Origin: Hysterangium stoloniferum
Taxonomy: Eukaryota > Basidiomycota > Agaricomycetes > Hysterangiales > Hysterangiaceae
Length of the DNA stretch: 64,000 nt
Reading direction: 5' to 3'
Assembly: GCA_015178975.1 (NCBI GenBank)
Contig: WHVD01000018.1
Span: forward strand, 846,001 to 910,000
Shown: positions 10,674-22,817 of the stretch, in pieces
How positions within the stretch are numbered: position 1 is the stretch's first letter
Layout of the letters: every line of letters begins with the position of its first letter
The notes under the pieces: generated by a model
Told to the model about the DNA's origin: nothing
Databases searched by the model: none
What the model saw: the letters and a program-made list of their open reading frames with translations, nothing else
Made by a program: the position numbers and the translations under genes

Positions 10674-11033
10674 TTTTGATTTTTTTTCTCCCTATTTCCC
10701 TCCTGTGGCTTCCCTTCCTGAGTGTGATCTCCCTATATTTTGAAATTGTTTCTATTTTCTATTTCTCTTTTGTTCTTCTCTTTTACTGACACTTGTGTTG
10801 TCCTCATTCTTTTATTCCCTCAGGATTACTACTCCCAACAATGCTTTTTCTCCCTCTCATCACATGCAAGATATGAGGTGTGATAAAATTTTTGAATATC
10901 TAGCTCATGGTTATCATTGCTTTATTTAACCTCTCAGTCATATTCTGGCTTGCCCCAATGCAAGGTTGTCTGGCTTAGCATTGGTACTTTGCACTTGTTC
11001 AACTTGTTTCACCCTTTAACATATAATTCTTAG
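10674..11033 (+). other. Possible terminal exons of the micro-exon series
   Basis: The last array unit opens with GTGGGT and runs through a T-rich stretch with CTGAC to CCCTCAG at 10823. The exon that would follow, 10824-10877, is open in phase 0 (starts DYYSQQCFF) and ends at a GTGTGA donor. A second short exon could lie at 10938-10964 before GTTGTC, with an acceptor at 11033. Phase 0 then conflicts with the frame of the next ORF, so this may be the end of one gene before another starts at 11039. Weak evidence. Confidence 0.3.
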
Positions 11034-11038
11034 CTGCC

Positions 11039-11802
11039 ATGGTCATCAGTTGCCATTTGCTTGATGCTCCACCAAATTTGGACTTTCAGGAGACTGCTAA
11101 GTCTTATATGGCTTCTGCAGCTGGGACTTTGGTGGATGATGTGAAGATGGTATATCAGGAAGCAATTTCTTGTGGTAATGGAGACAGTGATGTGGTCTTC
11201 AATATAATGAAGAAGAATGTCCTAGGTAAGTTTCTTCCTTTGATTATCTGCTAGGGATGATACTTGACCACTTGTGGTTGTTGTAGATTTTGCCATTTCT
11301 GGTCAGTATTAACTCTCACTTGTGCATTGTGTTATGGAAGAGCAGGGGGGGTAATTTGCTGCCCATGTAAATGTTGCATGGTGTGTAACAAATGTTCATG
11401 GTTTGAATACATCTGTCTCTGTATCTTGTGATTCTATAAATACTTTGGAGTCCCATCCTTATGGTTCTTTATCCACAACATGTGTGAACAGTCTACATAC
11501 TGAGTACTACCATCTCACAGTTTTGTGAACTGTCTGGGCTGTGGATGCTTGAAAGTCCACAAAACAATGATGGATGAGCTCAGCTTGTTCCATGGATCAG
11601 TTTTTCTTCACCTGGAGGTTCTTGACTGTTCCTGGGTTGGTCTATGTAGTTTTGTGTCATTATATATCACATATTGTTCTCCAAACTAATGTCCCATCAG
11701 GTGAATGTATATATTGCTCTTTGAACAATTACAGATGAGTTGCCTGAATTTACTTCTTGGTTGGGGATGATGGTCTACATCAGGAGATCCTACCTTCAGA
11801 AG
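11039..11802 (+). CDS. Unrecognised multi-exon gene (partial)
   Basis: ATG in a strong context (GCCATGG). Exon 11039-11225 encodes MVISCHLLDAPPNLDFQ... and ends at GTAAGT. A 15-nt exon 11287-11301 (DFAIS) and exon 11735-11802 (DELPEFTSWLGMMVYIRRSY) join in frame. The protein is not recognised; it is acidic-mixed with no obvious signal or membrane segment. The intron 11302-11734 is long for this locus. Downstream continuation is unclear because transposon sequence follows. It could be an independent gene or the 3' portion of the micro-exon locus. Confidence 0.45.
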
Positions 11803-12095
11803 GTATTCTTGACCAAACTACAGGGTGTACTTTTTTTTTGTAGAAGACTTGAAATGAATTTATACAACACTTCACATCATCAGTCATTGCACTGATCTGA
11901 GTGTCTTTGAGTGCCTGGCCCTCCTTGTCTGTCAGAAAACCAAGTCTTTGAAGTCCTACCATGCCCCATGCAATCCTTTGTGACTTACTGCTGATTACTT
12001 CATGTCCAGGACTTGACATCTGGAAACTCCACTTCAACTTGAATTTGCAGGTGATGATGGAACAGTGAACTTCCAGGATGTTTTAGCTTGTGTGG

Positions 12096-12478
12096 AAGTG
12101 GTGTAACTTGAGTCATATTGAGTTGACATGGTGGTAAGAAAGAAAGTTGTAAGAGAGAGTTCAAGGAAGGAAATGAGAGTAAGTAAAGCTAGAGCATGAT
12201 ATATAGTTTGTTCATATACCATGTTATTGACTGTGGATAGTCCCACTGCTACAATCTTCCAAAAAATGTGGTTCAATAGTTCACAAAAATTGTTAAAATG
12301 ATGCTTCACCTGTCTGCTCTGTAATATTTTTGGCAATGCAGGTTTTTCACCAATCTGAATTGTCAAGAAAGCAACTGAGCTCATCTTTGTTTTTGGTCTG
12401 TTGCAAAAAGTCTCAAGAGTCACAAAGAGTCACAAGGGGTCAGTTGAAACTCCACTTTAAATAATTTCCATACCACTT
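12096..12478. repeat. Short inverted-repeat element, left copy
   Basis: 383 bp with ends AAGTGGTGT and ATACCACTT (about 9-bp terminal inverted repeat). It has a second, inverted copy at 14842-15225. No ORF of note, so a non-autonomous DNA element is likely. No clear target duplication was seen. Confidence 0.55.
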
Positions 12479-12571
12479 CATGCCATCACCATGAGTCTAC
12501 ATAATACTAACTCCTTTCTAACATTGTGAACACCACATTTAGAGGTCTATCTACTTCATCTAGCAACTTGT

Positions 12572-12635
12572 CCTACCATTGTCAAGGACATAGCATCCTG
12601 AGAATGTTGTAGAAGGTAAGTATTTATGCTAACTC
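12572..12635. repeat. Inverted-duplication arm, partner of 13879-13942
   Basis: The reverse complement of this stretch (around ACATAGCATCCTGAGAATG) matches 13879-13942 closely. Together with 12096-12478 and 14842-15225 this shows that one ancestral segment is present twice in opposite orientation, the right arm being split by LTRs. Confidence 0.6.
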
Positions 12636-12719
12636 AATGTGTTTATATATTCAATTTTTCCCATGATACATATGTATAACTATTAACTCTGACTGGTTGG
12701 TCCTTGTTGTTGAACAGGA

Positions 12720-13858
12720 AGGTCGAGTTGATTGAAATGGTGATGACAGGATGGATTGAGGAACTAGTAAGTTGTTTACTGTGTCATAAACAAAGTTTTA
12801 CCATTGTGAACAGGCAACATGATTACAATAAGCTTACAAGAACCAGACAGACTTAGAGATGGCACTACAGCTAACGAGGTCACAGATCCAATTAGCATTT
12901 CCCAATAGCAATATGTTTGAAGATGCCTTTGAAAAGGGCAGGTCGTGGTGGAAAAAGCATGAACTAGCAGCAATGGAACAATTGGGAAGGTGTTGTTATG
13001 ACCGGAAATCCCACCAGACTCCGGGCACTAACTTATACGCACCCGTGCCCTATACGCACCCATTATCAGTTCACCAGAATTCCCACCAGACTCCATACAT
13101 CAGACTCATCTACATTCGTCTTTGTTACATTGTGTTTCAGTCACCGGAATACTCACTGAACTCTGTCTCTGTCTATATCCGACCTCATCCCACGCTCAAA
13201 TGACCTGTCATTATTCGGACTCTGCTTCCACTCCATTTCCCGTTATGGTTTATGATTTGTCACTATTCGGATTCCGCTCCATTCCATCCCGTTCCTAACA
13301 CCAATTTGGTGTTTACTATTCCCATTTTATGTTTTGCTCATTTCATTTCATCATTACTGGATTCAGTATGACATTCACTCCATGGTCTACTTAAACTGGC
13401 AGATGTTGTACATACAATCCAGTCAGAAAATCGGCTTAGATTCCCCCCAGTAATCTAATACATTTTCCACTCCATACTCCTACTTGAATTACACCGCTCA
13501 CACTAGTCGGAGCCCATGGGCTCCGGCGCATCTATCTCTCTCACCAATCTCGACTCACAACCCACAACCTCCAACCTACGACCCCTCGACCCACAACCCC
13601 CGCCTGGACTCCCCAGGATTCCCGTCTGCCTGTCTGAAATTGGACAACACGATCTAGCAAGGGCACAGCCTATAAGCTGAAGCCAAGTCCTACCGGATAT
13701 CCTGCGGGTTTCTCTGGAGACCCGCCCTGTATGTATCCTAACAGGTGTCCATCATTGCCCACCTGTAATCAATGTCCAAACAGTGTTGCCAAGATTCCAA
13801 TATTAACCTTTCCACCAGGCCAGACACCACAACATCACCAGCAGCCACAACAGCTGTT
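12720..13858 (+). pseudogene. Unrecognised coding region interrupted by a solo LTR
   Basis: Exon-like reading around 12721-12770 (KVELIEMVMTGWIEEL, then GTAAGT) and 12859-12993 (MALQLTRSQIQLAFPNSNMF ... WWKKHELAAMEQLGRC). The 750-bp solo LTR 12994-13743 sits in the coding sequence. Past the target duplication the same frame continues (PSLPTCNQCPNSVAK, then a Gln-rich stretch). The family is not recognised; it may itself belong to a transposon. Confidence 0.45.
12994..13743 (+). mobile_element. Solo LTR, family B (Gypsy-like)
   Basis: Starts TGTTATGACCGG and ends GTATCCTAACA. Flanked by a perfect 5-bp target duplication GGTGT (12989-12993 and 13744-13748). Length 750 bp, with no internal element body. 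This is the best-preserved member of an LTR family with further pieces at 13943, 34205 and 52757 and ends near 3517 and 24180. Confidence 0.85.
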
Positions 13859-13942
13859 AATATATATATAAATACATCCAGTTAGCATAAATACTTACCT
13901 TCTACAACCTTCTCAGGATGCCATGTCCCTGACAATGGCAGG

Positions 13943-14425
13943 TGTTACAACTGGAAATCCTTCCAGACTCTGCACACTAACTTATATGCACCTGCACCCT
14001 ATATGCACCAATTATCAGTTTACTGGAATACCTGTTGGACTCCGTACATCAGACCTGTCCATGCTCGACCTTTGTTACTTCATGTATCAGTCACCAGAAT
14101 ACCCACCGGAACCCGCTCCTGTCTATCTCCGACCCTGTCCCATGCACCAGTCACCAGACTCCACTCAGAAAACCCAACAGCTCTCTAACTGAGCCCTGTT
14201 CCCATTATGGTCAAATGACCTGTCACACTTCAGACTCTGCTCCCATTATAGTTTAATGACCTGTCACAATTTGGACTCCACTCTGCTCCGTTCTGTTCTG
14301 TTCTGTTCTGTTCCTAACATCAAGTTTGGTGTTTACTTATCTTGTTTTATGTTTCCTAGTTTAGTTTTCATTATTACTGGATTTGGTATGTTATACATTC
14401 CACAGTATATATAGTCTGGCAGATG
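13943..14425 (+). mobile_element. LTR of family B, 5' part
   Basis: Starts TGTTACAACTGGAAATCC, collinear with the solo LTR at 12994 up to the CTGGCAGATGTTG run, then meets an inverted LTR of another family. It entered the right arm of the inverted duplication. Confidence 0.7.
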
Positions 14426-14841
14426 TTGGTTGAAGAGAATAACGAGAGAGTCAAATAACAGAGTAGCGCAGATGTAGTCCACGCGGATTGAGATAAAGGT
14501 TGAGTTTTGACTAATATAGTTCGAAACTCTGATTGCACAGATAGTTAAAGCCCATCTGTGATGGTCGAGATGATATACCAATCACAACTTACAGGACACT
14601 AACTGGGTGTCTGGGTAAGTCGTGGTTGTGGGGTAAAAAGTGTCTGAGTTCTAACTACTAGTACTAGAATACATAAGTCAGGCGCATATGTGCCCACAAG
14701 AGTCAATGTACCGAATGCATAGGTTGTCGAACTAATTATATGTGTATAATAAAATAGAGAGAAAGTAGAAATAACAATGGAAATATAGTATGAGCTCATC
14801 CAGACTATATTTCCAGAGTATATTTCGCCGTGCCTCTCACA
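14426..14841 (-). mobile_element. Inverted LTR copy of the Gypsy element (family A)
   Basis: Reverse complement of most of the 5' LTR at 15379-16006. Its outer end reads TGTGAGAGG (complement at 14833-14841), identical to that LTR's start. It forms a large inverted repeat with the neighbouring Gypsy LTR. Confidence 0.75.
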
Positions 14842-15225
14842 AGTGGTATGGAAATTATTTAAACCAGAGTTTTAATGGATTCTTTGCAACTTTTTGTGAC
14901 ACTTGAGACTTTTTGCAATTTTTTGTGACAGACCAAAAAACAAAGATGAGCTCAGTTTTCTCAACACTTCAGATTGGTGAAAAACCTGCATTGCCAGAAA
15001 ATATTACAGAGCAGACAGGTGAAGCATCATTTTGATGATTTTTGTGAACTATTGAACCACATTGTTGGAAGATTGCAGCAGTGGGACTATCCACAGTCAA
15101 TAACATAGTTACATGATCAAACCACATATCATGCTCAAGCTTTACTTACTCTCATTTCCTTCCTTGAACTCTCTCTTACAACTTCCTTTCTTACCACCAT
15201 ATCAACTCAATATGACTCAAATTAA
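14842..15225. repeat. Short inverted-repeat element, right copy
   Basis: Starts AAGTGGTATGG and is the reverse complement of 12096-12478 over its length, with modest divergence. Confidence 0.6.
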
Positions 15226-15378
15226 TCCCCATCTGTGAAGGGTCGCTGGATTCTGACCACTCTATATATGAAGAAAATTGACTATTCAAGCATGAAAACA
15301 AGTATTGACTATTTAGTACAATACTAGAGATCACTAGACTAACAGTACTAGTAAGGGAGTATGATACATGTCACTAGA

Positions 15379-16006
15379 TGTGAGAGGTATGGCGAAATAC
15401 ACTCAGGAAATATAGTCGGATGAGCTCTTACTATATTTCCTTTATTATTTCTGTTTTCTCTTTTATTATATCTACAATTAGTTCAACGACCTATGTATGC
15501 GGTACATTGACTCTTGTGGGCGCACGCACACCAGACTTATGTATTCTAGTGCCCGTAGTTTAGAACTCAGACACTTTTTACACCGCAACGACAACTTACC
15601 TAGACACCTGTTAGTGTCCTGTAAGTTGTGATTGGTGTATCGTCTCGACCATCACAGACGGGCTTTAGCTATCTACTCAATCTGAGTTTCGAACTGTATC
15701 AGTCGAAACTCAATCCTTATCTCAACCTGCGTGGACTACATCCATGCTACTCTATTATCCGACTCTCTAGTTACTCTACTTTGCACTCGAGCAGTCGTTC
15801 AGAATCGCACTTAACAGTCAATTCTACTTATTCATTCTAGCTATCTACTTACTTTAGATAGCTACTTCTCTCTACCGTATTGAACTAAGCAGTCAATACG
15901 CGTTCAGCCTGTATTAGACTTAGACAGTCAATACATCATGGTATCGTACCTAAACGGTCAATATTCTTCGTATATAGAACGGTTAGAACTTCTACCACTC
16001 TTCACA
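15379..16006 (+). mobile_element. 5' LTR of a Gypsy element (family A)
   Basis: Begins TGTGAGAGG and ends CTCTTCACA (TGTGA...TCACA). Length 628 bp, followed by GTGGTGATCCAGGCCGG, the position of a primer-binding site. Its left boundary is fixed by comparison with the inverted copy at 14841. Confidence 0.75.
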
Positions 16007-19000
16007 GTGGTGATCCAGGCCGGACCGCTCTTTCCCTACGAAGAAAAAACGATATCTTATGACTATAAGCTTCTAAGCATGTAAATGACTACTGGCAAGA
16101 ACCAAACGTCGAGACCTTCAATGACCCCGAGTAATTCAAAACCTCGTCAAAGACCTGCGAGTCTGGAACCACCCCGTAATGTCACCATGAGGAAGTCTTC
16201 GTTGACTTTTCAAAAACCAGTTCTTCCTGGGAGTCCTCCTGGAGCAGCAGCTGGACCGTCAATGGAAGCCCCCCATGTCCACGAGAAGAATGTCTGCTGA
16301 CTGAGCAGTCGAACATTCCAGGAGCTAACGTCGAGACTACCCATGCTTCCGAACCCGTTCTCTCGTTCCCACCTCGACAGGTCATCCTTAAGCAATTCTT
16401 CGGGGGTCATATGATTTATGCTCAACCCATCGACTTACAATGGGACGCGTACTACGCTGATCGAATCCCTGCGGATCAGGTTACTCCCTTCGTGGAGGAG
16501 TATAATTCGGATTACCCTCTTCTACCGGCGACTGTAGCAGTCTGGTTAGGTCATTATCAGGCCATTTTATTGGCGCAAGATCTATTCATGTGACCTGGAA
16601 CCCTTGAGGATCTGACCCACTCGATTCCCGAATGGTCGAGTGAGGTTACTTCTGTTATGGAAGAAGGAAGGACGATTCTTAAGCAAGAAGTGTTCTCTTC
16701 ATTTCTCGAAGCGCTCTGCACACACGATGACACGTTGCAAATCCTTCACGTCCTGCTCGGTGGGGATCACATCGTCCCTAAGGTTGACTACCAGTATATA
16801 TACATCCAGATGTTGGAGGAGTCTCTTAACGGGATCACTCGGAATTCTTCGTTTGCATATTTTACTTTAAGGGGTCGGTTAAGGCGAAATCAGAGGAGGC
16901 TTGATAAGATGGTTTTGGAAGTGCTCTACCCTTATGGTGATTCCATCCAGGTACCCGATTCGCCCATCTCCACAACCAGTTCGTTCGTTCGTACCCTGAG
17001 TGGGTCTCCCGACACTCGTTTCCTTCGTTCGCTCAATCGTCCCATTATTTTGCAAGACTTCCCGTGAGGATGCAAGTTGCATAACGTCTTCAGGAAAAGG
17101 GAATGGAAATCTGCACTCCCCTCTATCAACCTCAACCTTGTTGACCTTTGAATACGGCCGAAATCGAGAGAGGTATCGCAACGGAACCTAGCCGGACCCC
17201 CCATCAGGGAATTCACCGTTCTCACGTCGCGTTCGAATGAATTCCAAGTAATCCTAACGTCGGTGATCAACAAGCTGTGACTAGGAATCATTCAGTCGCC
17301 AACAGGGGTCGATTGTCTTTCTCTACTGCATTCACTGAGGGTATAGCTGGTCAAGTTGCTGGTCGAGGATCACTGAATCCAGTCGATGCCCACCATTCCC
17401 TGCCGATCTCCTCAAACCCCTTTCTGCCAGCAGGAGGACCCCCTAGTAATTCATCCGGGAGTTCTAGTGCCTCAAGCTATGGAGGAAATTTGGGACGTGG
17501 GGGGCGTTATGGTAGAGTACCTAACTCTCCCTTTCAAACTCCAATGCAGCCTCGAGTCAGCATGCCTATCGATGACTTACCTAAGGATAAAAGGATTGCT
17601 CTTAACACCAATGACATCAAGATAAAATGGTCAGACCTTCCTGAATACGATGGAACGCAGTCCAAAGCATTGGATTACATCATGGATATAATGAGTCTCT
17701 CGGAGATCTCAGACTCCATGAGCACACTGTTGGGAGTCACTCTGCCAAGATGACTTACTGGCAATGCCAAGATCTGGTGGAGCACCCTAGACCGTGAACA
17801 TCGCACTGAATTTAGTCAATCTCACGGATCATTTCTTTGGGGTATCGTAGAAGGATTACTTGGAACTTGTTGGCGCGAATCCTTAGCTCTAGAATGGGAA
17901 GCCATGAAATTTCGACAAACCGGTCACAATCGTGAGACACCCGTTCATTACATTCAGCGGAGGGTCAAGCTCTATCGATTCTTGTACGGGTTCCACCAAA
18001 ACCGGAAGGACGAAACGCGCAGACTCATCCTGACGCTGCCCACGGAATGGCTTTACCTTCTACAGGGACAACCTATCGATGACATCATGAGCCTGCAGAC
18101 TTATGTGAACAATTTACAAGAGGCTTTGATTAACGCTTGGGTTCAAACACATCGAGAGCGTTATCGGTTCCAAAAGCCCAGAGTCATGATTGCCGAGCAA
18201 GACGAGTCGGATCCCTGGCATGAGGAAGAACACTCTGGAGGAATTGACCCCACTAACTGAGGTCACGTCCTCCTCGGCGAACTCGAGGATAAAACCGTCC
18301 CTAGGATATCGAATGCAAAACAGGGTAAGAAACACAGCAAGTTCGTTTTTGAATGAAGTGACAAGAAAAGCATTGCCAAACCCCTGAAGGAGTGTTGGAT
18401 TTGTGGGAGTTTAGAGCATTTCAAGATCGACTGCCCCCACACGGGCAGGATGTCGCACTATGTCTCTATTAACAAGTGCTCTGCGCAGAACCCAATGGAG
18501 GAGGTGGAGGATCAAAGGGCTTATGAAATGGTTTATGGATTAAGCGTACAGGGACAAGTACATAACATTGATGAGGAATCGATTTTCATTTCTGTCTACC
18601 TTCCTCAGTCAGAGGACAACATTGTTTCAGACGTGAACACATCCTCGAATGAGAATGAGACATCGCAAGTTTATGTTTCTATATCAGACCATGATTTCCT
18701 CGAGAAAGGAGACTGGCTAGACGCTCATCGTCAGAACCGTGAAAGTCTGACTGAGATGAGAGTTTTATCATGACCTGAACCTCCCACCATTGAGGAAATC
18801 GTCGATGAGGACGCATTTGCAAACCAATCTAAGGAAATAAGTCAGACCTACATTATAGAAGACCCCTCTGAGTCAGAGGGATCAGAGGAGGAGAGCTTCC
18901 CCTTCGACCCAGGGCAATTACCCGACTTAATTCCTTGCGATGAGTCAGACTCTGAAGCGGACGACTCTATTTCGAATGCCACTCCCAAGGTACCTAACGG

Positions 19001-20850
19001 TAGATGTATCAGGAGGAACGTCAAACTGGCTACAAGAAAAGAAAGCAAAAGACCTAGAGTCCAATACCTCCAATCCAGTCAACTTATGAAGGAGGATTGG
19101 ACTATTATCTATTGCAGAAGGGACCCTCCAGGTGGATATTCCAGTATTGGGATTTCAGCATTACACGTCTATGGATGCATAGGGAATTCAGAAGCCTCAA
19201 ATCCTATTAAAATCAGGCTGGACGCTGGGGCTGACCTCTCCTTAATTTCAGAGGACTTCTATAAGGAACTAGAGGACTGCCCTAAGCTCAAGCAAGGACT
19301 CAAGCTGCACCTCGTACAACTTACCGGTAATGCCAAAGTATTAGGATACGTCAACATCCCCATTTATCTCGAGGACGACACCAGTATGCTCCTTAAATTT
19401 ACCGCCGAAACGTACGTTGTCCGAGGTATGACCGTCCCAATTCTTCTTGGAGAAGACTTTCACGTGAACTATGAGATTGGGACACTGCGAGACCAACCGC
19501 TGGGGTCCAGATTGATTTTGCCTGGGAGAGCAGGATCTATCCCAGCCAGTTCTTCCAAGGAGCCTCAGCCTTTAGCCTTTTCGATTAGCAAGATCCCCCT
19601 TGAGGAACTAGCCAATGACTCGCCTGAATTGACTTCCAAACCAGACAAAGGAGTGCGTACTGAAAGAGTTGCATGGGCCTTGCAGGATTGTACTATAGAA
19701 CCAGAATCGGCTCAATTAGTACCAATCTTTGTAGGAGATCTTATTGGTGACCAATGGATAGTTGAGGGAGTTGTCTTGCAGAATGACGATGGGAGTATAC
19801 TAGCTGCTCCCACCACCGCCATCTCTAGGGAATGTGCCACGATACCTCTCGCGAATCCCTCTCTGATGCCAAGAATCATCAGACGAGGGGAAACTGTTGG
19901 ATTAATTCACGACGTGAACAAATGGGCCCAGACTCCTAGATCTTCGACTGAGAAAGCATCGATGCAGTCAACGGCAACCAAAATCGCCCATCTCGTCGAG
20001 AGTCTATCAAGAATAGAAGAGGAGCGTGTCCTTAATCCTCAATCCTCTGGACTGCCCCCAGAACGGGAACTCACAGATGATTTCGACCCGGCAGGTCCTA
20101 AAACATCAGAGGTTGCCACCACGGAAATGTTTCGTGCGGAAGATCTGCATAAGCTGGTTAACTTAGGACCTGACATCCCTACCGATGTCTCGTCCCGCTT
20201 GGAGTCGGTATTAACTAAGAATGTCCTAGCCTTCGGAGTAGACGAGCGACTGGGACACGTAGATGTCAAGGTCAATGTCCCATTGAAAGAGGGCACACAA
20301 CCTATTTCAATGTCAATGTTCCCAACCTCCCCAGCTAATAGGAAAGTCATTGATGAACAAATGGATACTTGGTTCCAACAGGGAGTAATCGAACCATCCA
20401 AGAGTCCTTGGGGGGCGCCAGCCTTTGTCGTTTATCGCAACAGGAAACCACGAGTAGTGATTGACTATAGAAAGTTGAACAGCCTAACAGTTCCCGACGA
20501 ATTCCCACTGCCACGCCAGTCGGAAATCATGCAAGCGCTTTCGGGCTCCAACATCTTATCTTCCTTCGATGCACTAGCCGGTTTTACCCAACTTGAAATG
20601 TTAGAGGAAGACAAGCTGAAGACCGCCTTCAGATCCCATCAAGGACTGTGGCAATTCAGGAGAATGCCCTTTGGACTTCGTAATGGACCTTCTATATTCC
20701 AAAGGGTTATGCAAGCCGTACTTGCACCTTACTTATGGATATTCTGCCTTGTTTATATTGACGACATTGTGATCTTTTCTAAGACATGGGACGATCATCT
20801 AGAACATTTAGATCAGGTTTTACAAGCCATGATTGCTGCGGGAATCACAT
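16007..20850 (+). mobile_element. Ty3/Gypsy retrotransposon body (fossil): gag, protease, RT
   Basis: Parts in order: gag (about 16085-18440) ending in a zinc knuckle of CX2CX4HX4C form (CWICG...HFKIDC, near 18400); protease (about 19086-19500) with the active-site region RLDAGADLSLISEDF; reverse transcriptase (about 20200-20845) with RMPFGLRNGPSIFQRVM and the YIDDIVIFSK box. RNase H, integrase and a 3' LTR are not recognised before host-like sequence begins near 20870. The element is broken, with roughly six to eight breaks, mostly in gag. Confidence 0.9.
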
Positions 20851-20949
20851 ATCCATTACTGCCCTACACCTGTCCCGAGTCGGTGTTTCAGCGATTCAGC
20901 AGGAGAGCACAGCCCCACACTCCTGGGCTGAGCTCTTCTAGCTGGCTGA

Positions 20950-22290
20950 CCACCATGGTCTCGTCCCATCGGATTCGCAAGTGCTTTGATCACCATGATC
21001 AAATACAGGATCCGCGCGTCTATTACATTTTTCATGTTTGCATTCACGTGTACGGTAGCCCTTGCCACGCCCGTGATACTTTCCCATGCTTATGCTGTAG
21101 GGCCCGTCGATGTAACGGTTAACACTACAATCACCCCAAATACATTTTCTCCAAATACGATACCGAATATAGACACGCTTACACAAATCGGGACAGGCAC
21201 TAGCTCATGGACCACCGGTCTATCCGTGTTTGACATTTACAATACCAGTATATTCACTCCAGAAGGATCGTCACGAGAGGCCAATGACTTCTTTTTTGCC
21301 GGTAATATCCTTGATGTGAATACCACGTTGCCAGGATTACGAATTCAAGGGAGCTGCGAACCATTCTCCAACGAGGCTTCGATAGCTATCGAGCAAAATA
21401 TCCATTCCTTCTTGAATTTTTGCAATAATGCTTCCTCTGCCTGGGACCCATTCGTTAGAAAGGTCAGCGTCACAGGGGCTGTAAACATCACGTTTGGCTA
21501 TTGTGCAAATATAATAAACCCCATACTCATTCCCCCTATCAGTCAAATCGACGATATTAACTCCATAGCTTATATATTCCTTCAAGCCAACAATGGAACT
21601 ATGAACACTACTGGTATGATAAAATGTTAATCAGTTTTATCGTTCGGTAGCTCATCATTATCAGGGACTCGAGGGATCTATAAGTCATTTCGGAAGTAGC
21701 TTGGTTACAATAACAGTCAAGCACAGACAGGAGCAGCATATATTATGGACCCTCTCAGCACTACGCTTTTGGGACTCGCCAATGAAATGAATGACGAAAC
21801 ATCATTTGATATTCAGGTTGTTGAGACCCGAACAATGGTGCTAAAACAGGTAGGGTATAATGGCACTGCCATTGCAGGACATATTAACTACACTCAGCCA
21901 AGTCTTGACATCGTTGCAGACAGAATATGGCTGGGTGTTGCTCACATGACGGCAGGACTTGGTTCACTATTTCATACATCAGACACAACTTACCCCGCAG
22001 TAGTTCGGAACGCAACATCAGGACGAACGCGCTCAGGTCAATTCGTCGTTGCGTTGCGTGTATTGCTAGCCTTGTGGATGTCTGGTTTGATATATGTTTC
22101 CATTAAAAGTTACCGTTTGTCCATTGACCCCAGCCTAGGAAGTTGTGTTGCCGCTCGTTTATATGCGGAAGATACTTGTTTACATGCAGGACATGAGCCA
22201 TTGTGGGATAGCCAATCTCACGCAGGTGAATTATCCTGCGATGAACGACTCAATAGGCCGTTCATATCTGAAAGCTGGATTGCGAAATGA
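20950..22290 (+). pseudogene. Membrane/extracellular glycoprotein gene, broken by two in-frame stops
   Basis: One reading frame encodes a membrane segment (ASITFFMFAFTCTVALATPV, near 21020) followed by a long Asn/Thr-rich, N-glycosylation-prone ectodomain (NTTITPN, NNASS, NTTLPG). It ends with a second hydrophobic segment (GQFVVALRVLLALWMSGLIY, near 22040-22100). This is an organisation known from uncharacterised Agaricomycete proteins. The first ATG in the frame is at 20995, but the frame is open from 20950, so an upstream exon is possible. TAA at 21628-21630 and TAG at 21697-21699 interrupt the same frame, which then continues from 21745 (MDPLSTTLLGLANEM). No good intron removes both, so I call a pseudogene. 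The Gypsy fossil abuts its 5' side. Confidence 0.65.
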
Positions 22291-22505
22291 CTCGGACGAG
22301 ATGTAGCTAAAGACAGGCCTTGCCAATGGCCTCTTTTTAATCTGGACAATTGTAACCTCTACTTAGTTTACTGGCAGATATCTGTGGATGGAGGAGAATG
22401 TTTAAAAGCACTGTGCCAAACCTAAGTACATAACAGACAGACACCTGATCCATGTTGAGTATGAAATATTCAGGTGGAGGCACCCCAAGGTTTTTTAAGT
22501 TTGAA

Positions 22506-22812
22506 AATCTTTCAAAGATCCTAATATTTGGCCAAATTCTCTAAGAATTATTTGAACTAATAAATTGTTTGAATTTTTTTAGTTTTAGTAAGATTCTCCA
22601 AAGTGAAAAATTATATCTGAAAACTTTAAATATTTGTATCAAAAAACTGTGACAAATAATGTTTCCTCAGATTTCCTGATACAAATATTTAAAGTTTTCA
22701 GATATGATTTCCCACTTTGGAAAATCTTACTATAACTTCAAATTTTTACACAATTTATCAGTTCAAAGAATTCTTAGAAAATTTGGCCAAATAGTAAAGC
22801 TTTTGGAAGGTT
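22506..22812. repeat. Foldback (hairpin) element
   Basis: Two arms of about 140 bp (22506-22650 and 22675-22812) are near-perfect reverse complements, for example ATATTTGGCCAAATTCTC with its partner, and CTGAAAACTTTAAATATTTG with its partner. They are separated by a spacer of about 25 bp. AT-rich, no ORF. A MITE or foldback transposon. Confidence 0.8.
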
Positions 22813-22817
22813 CTCTG

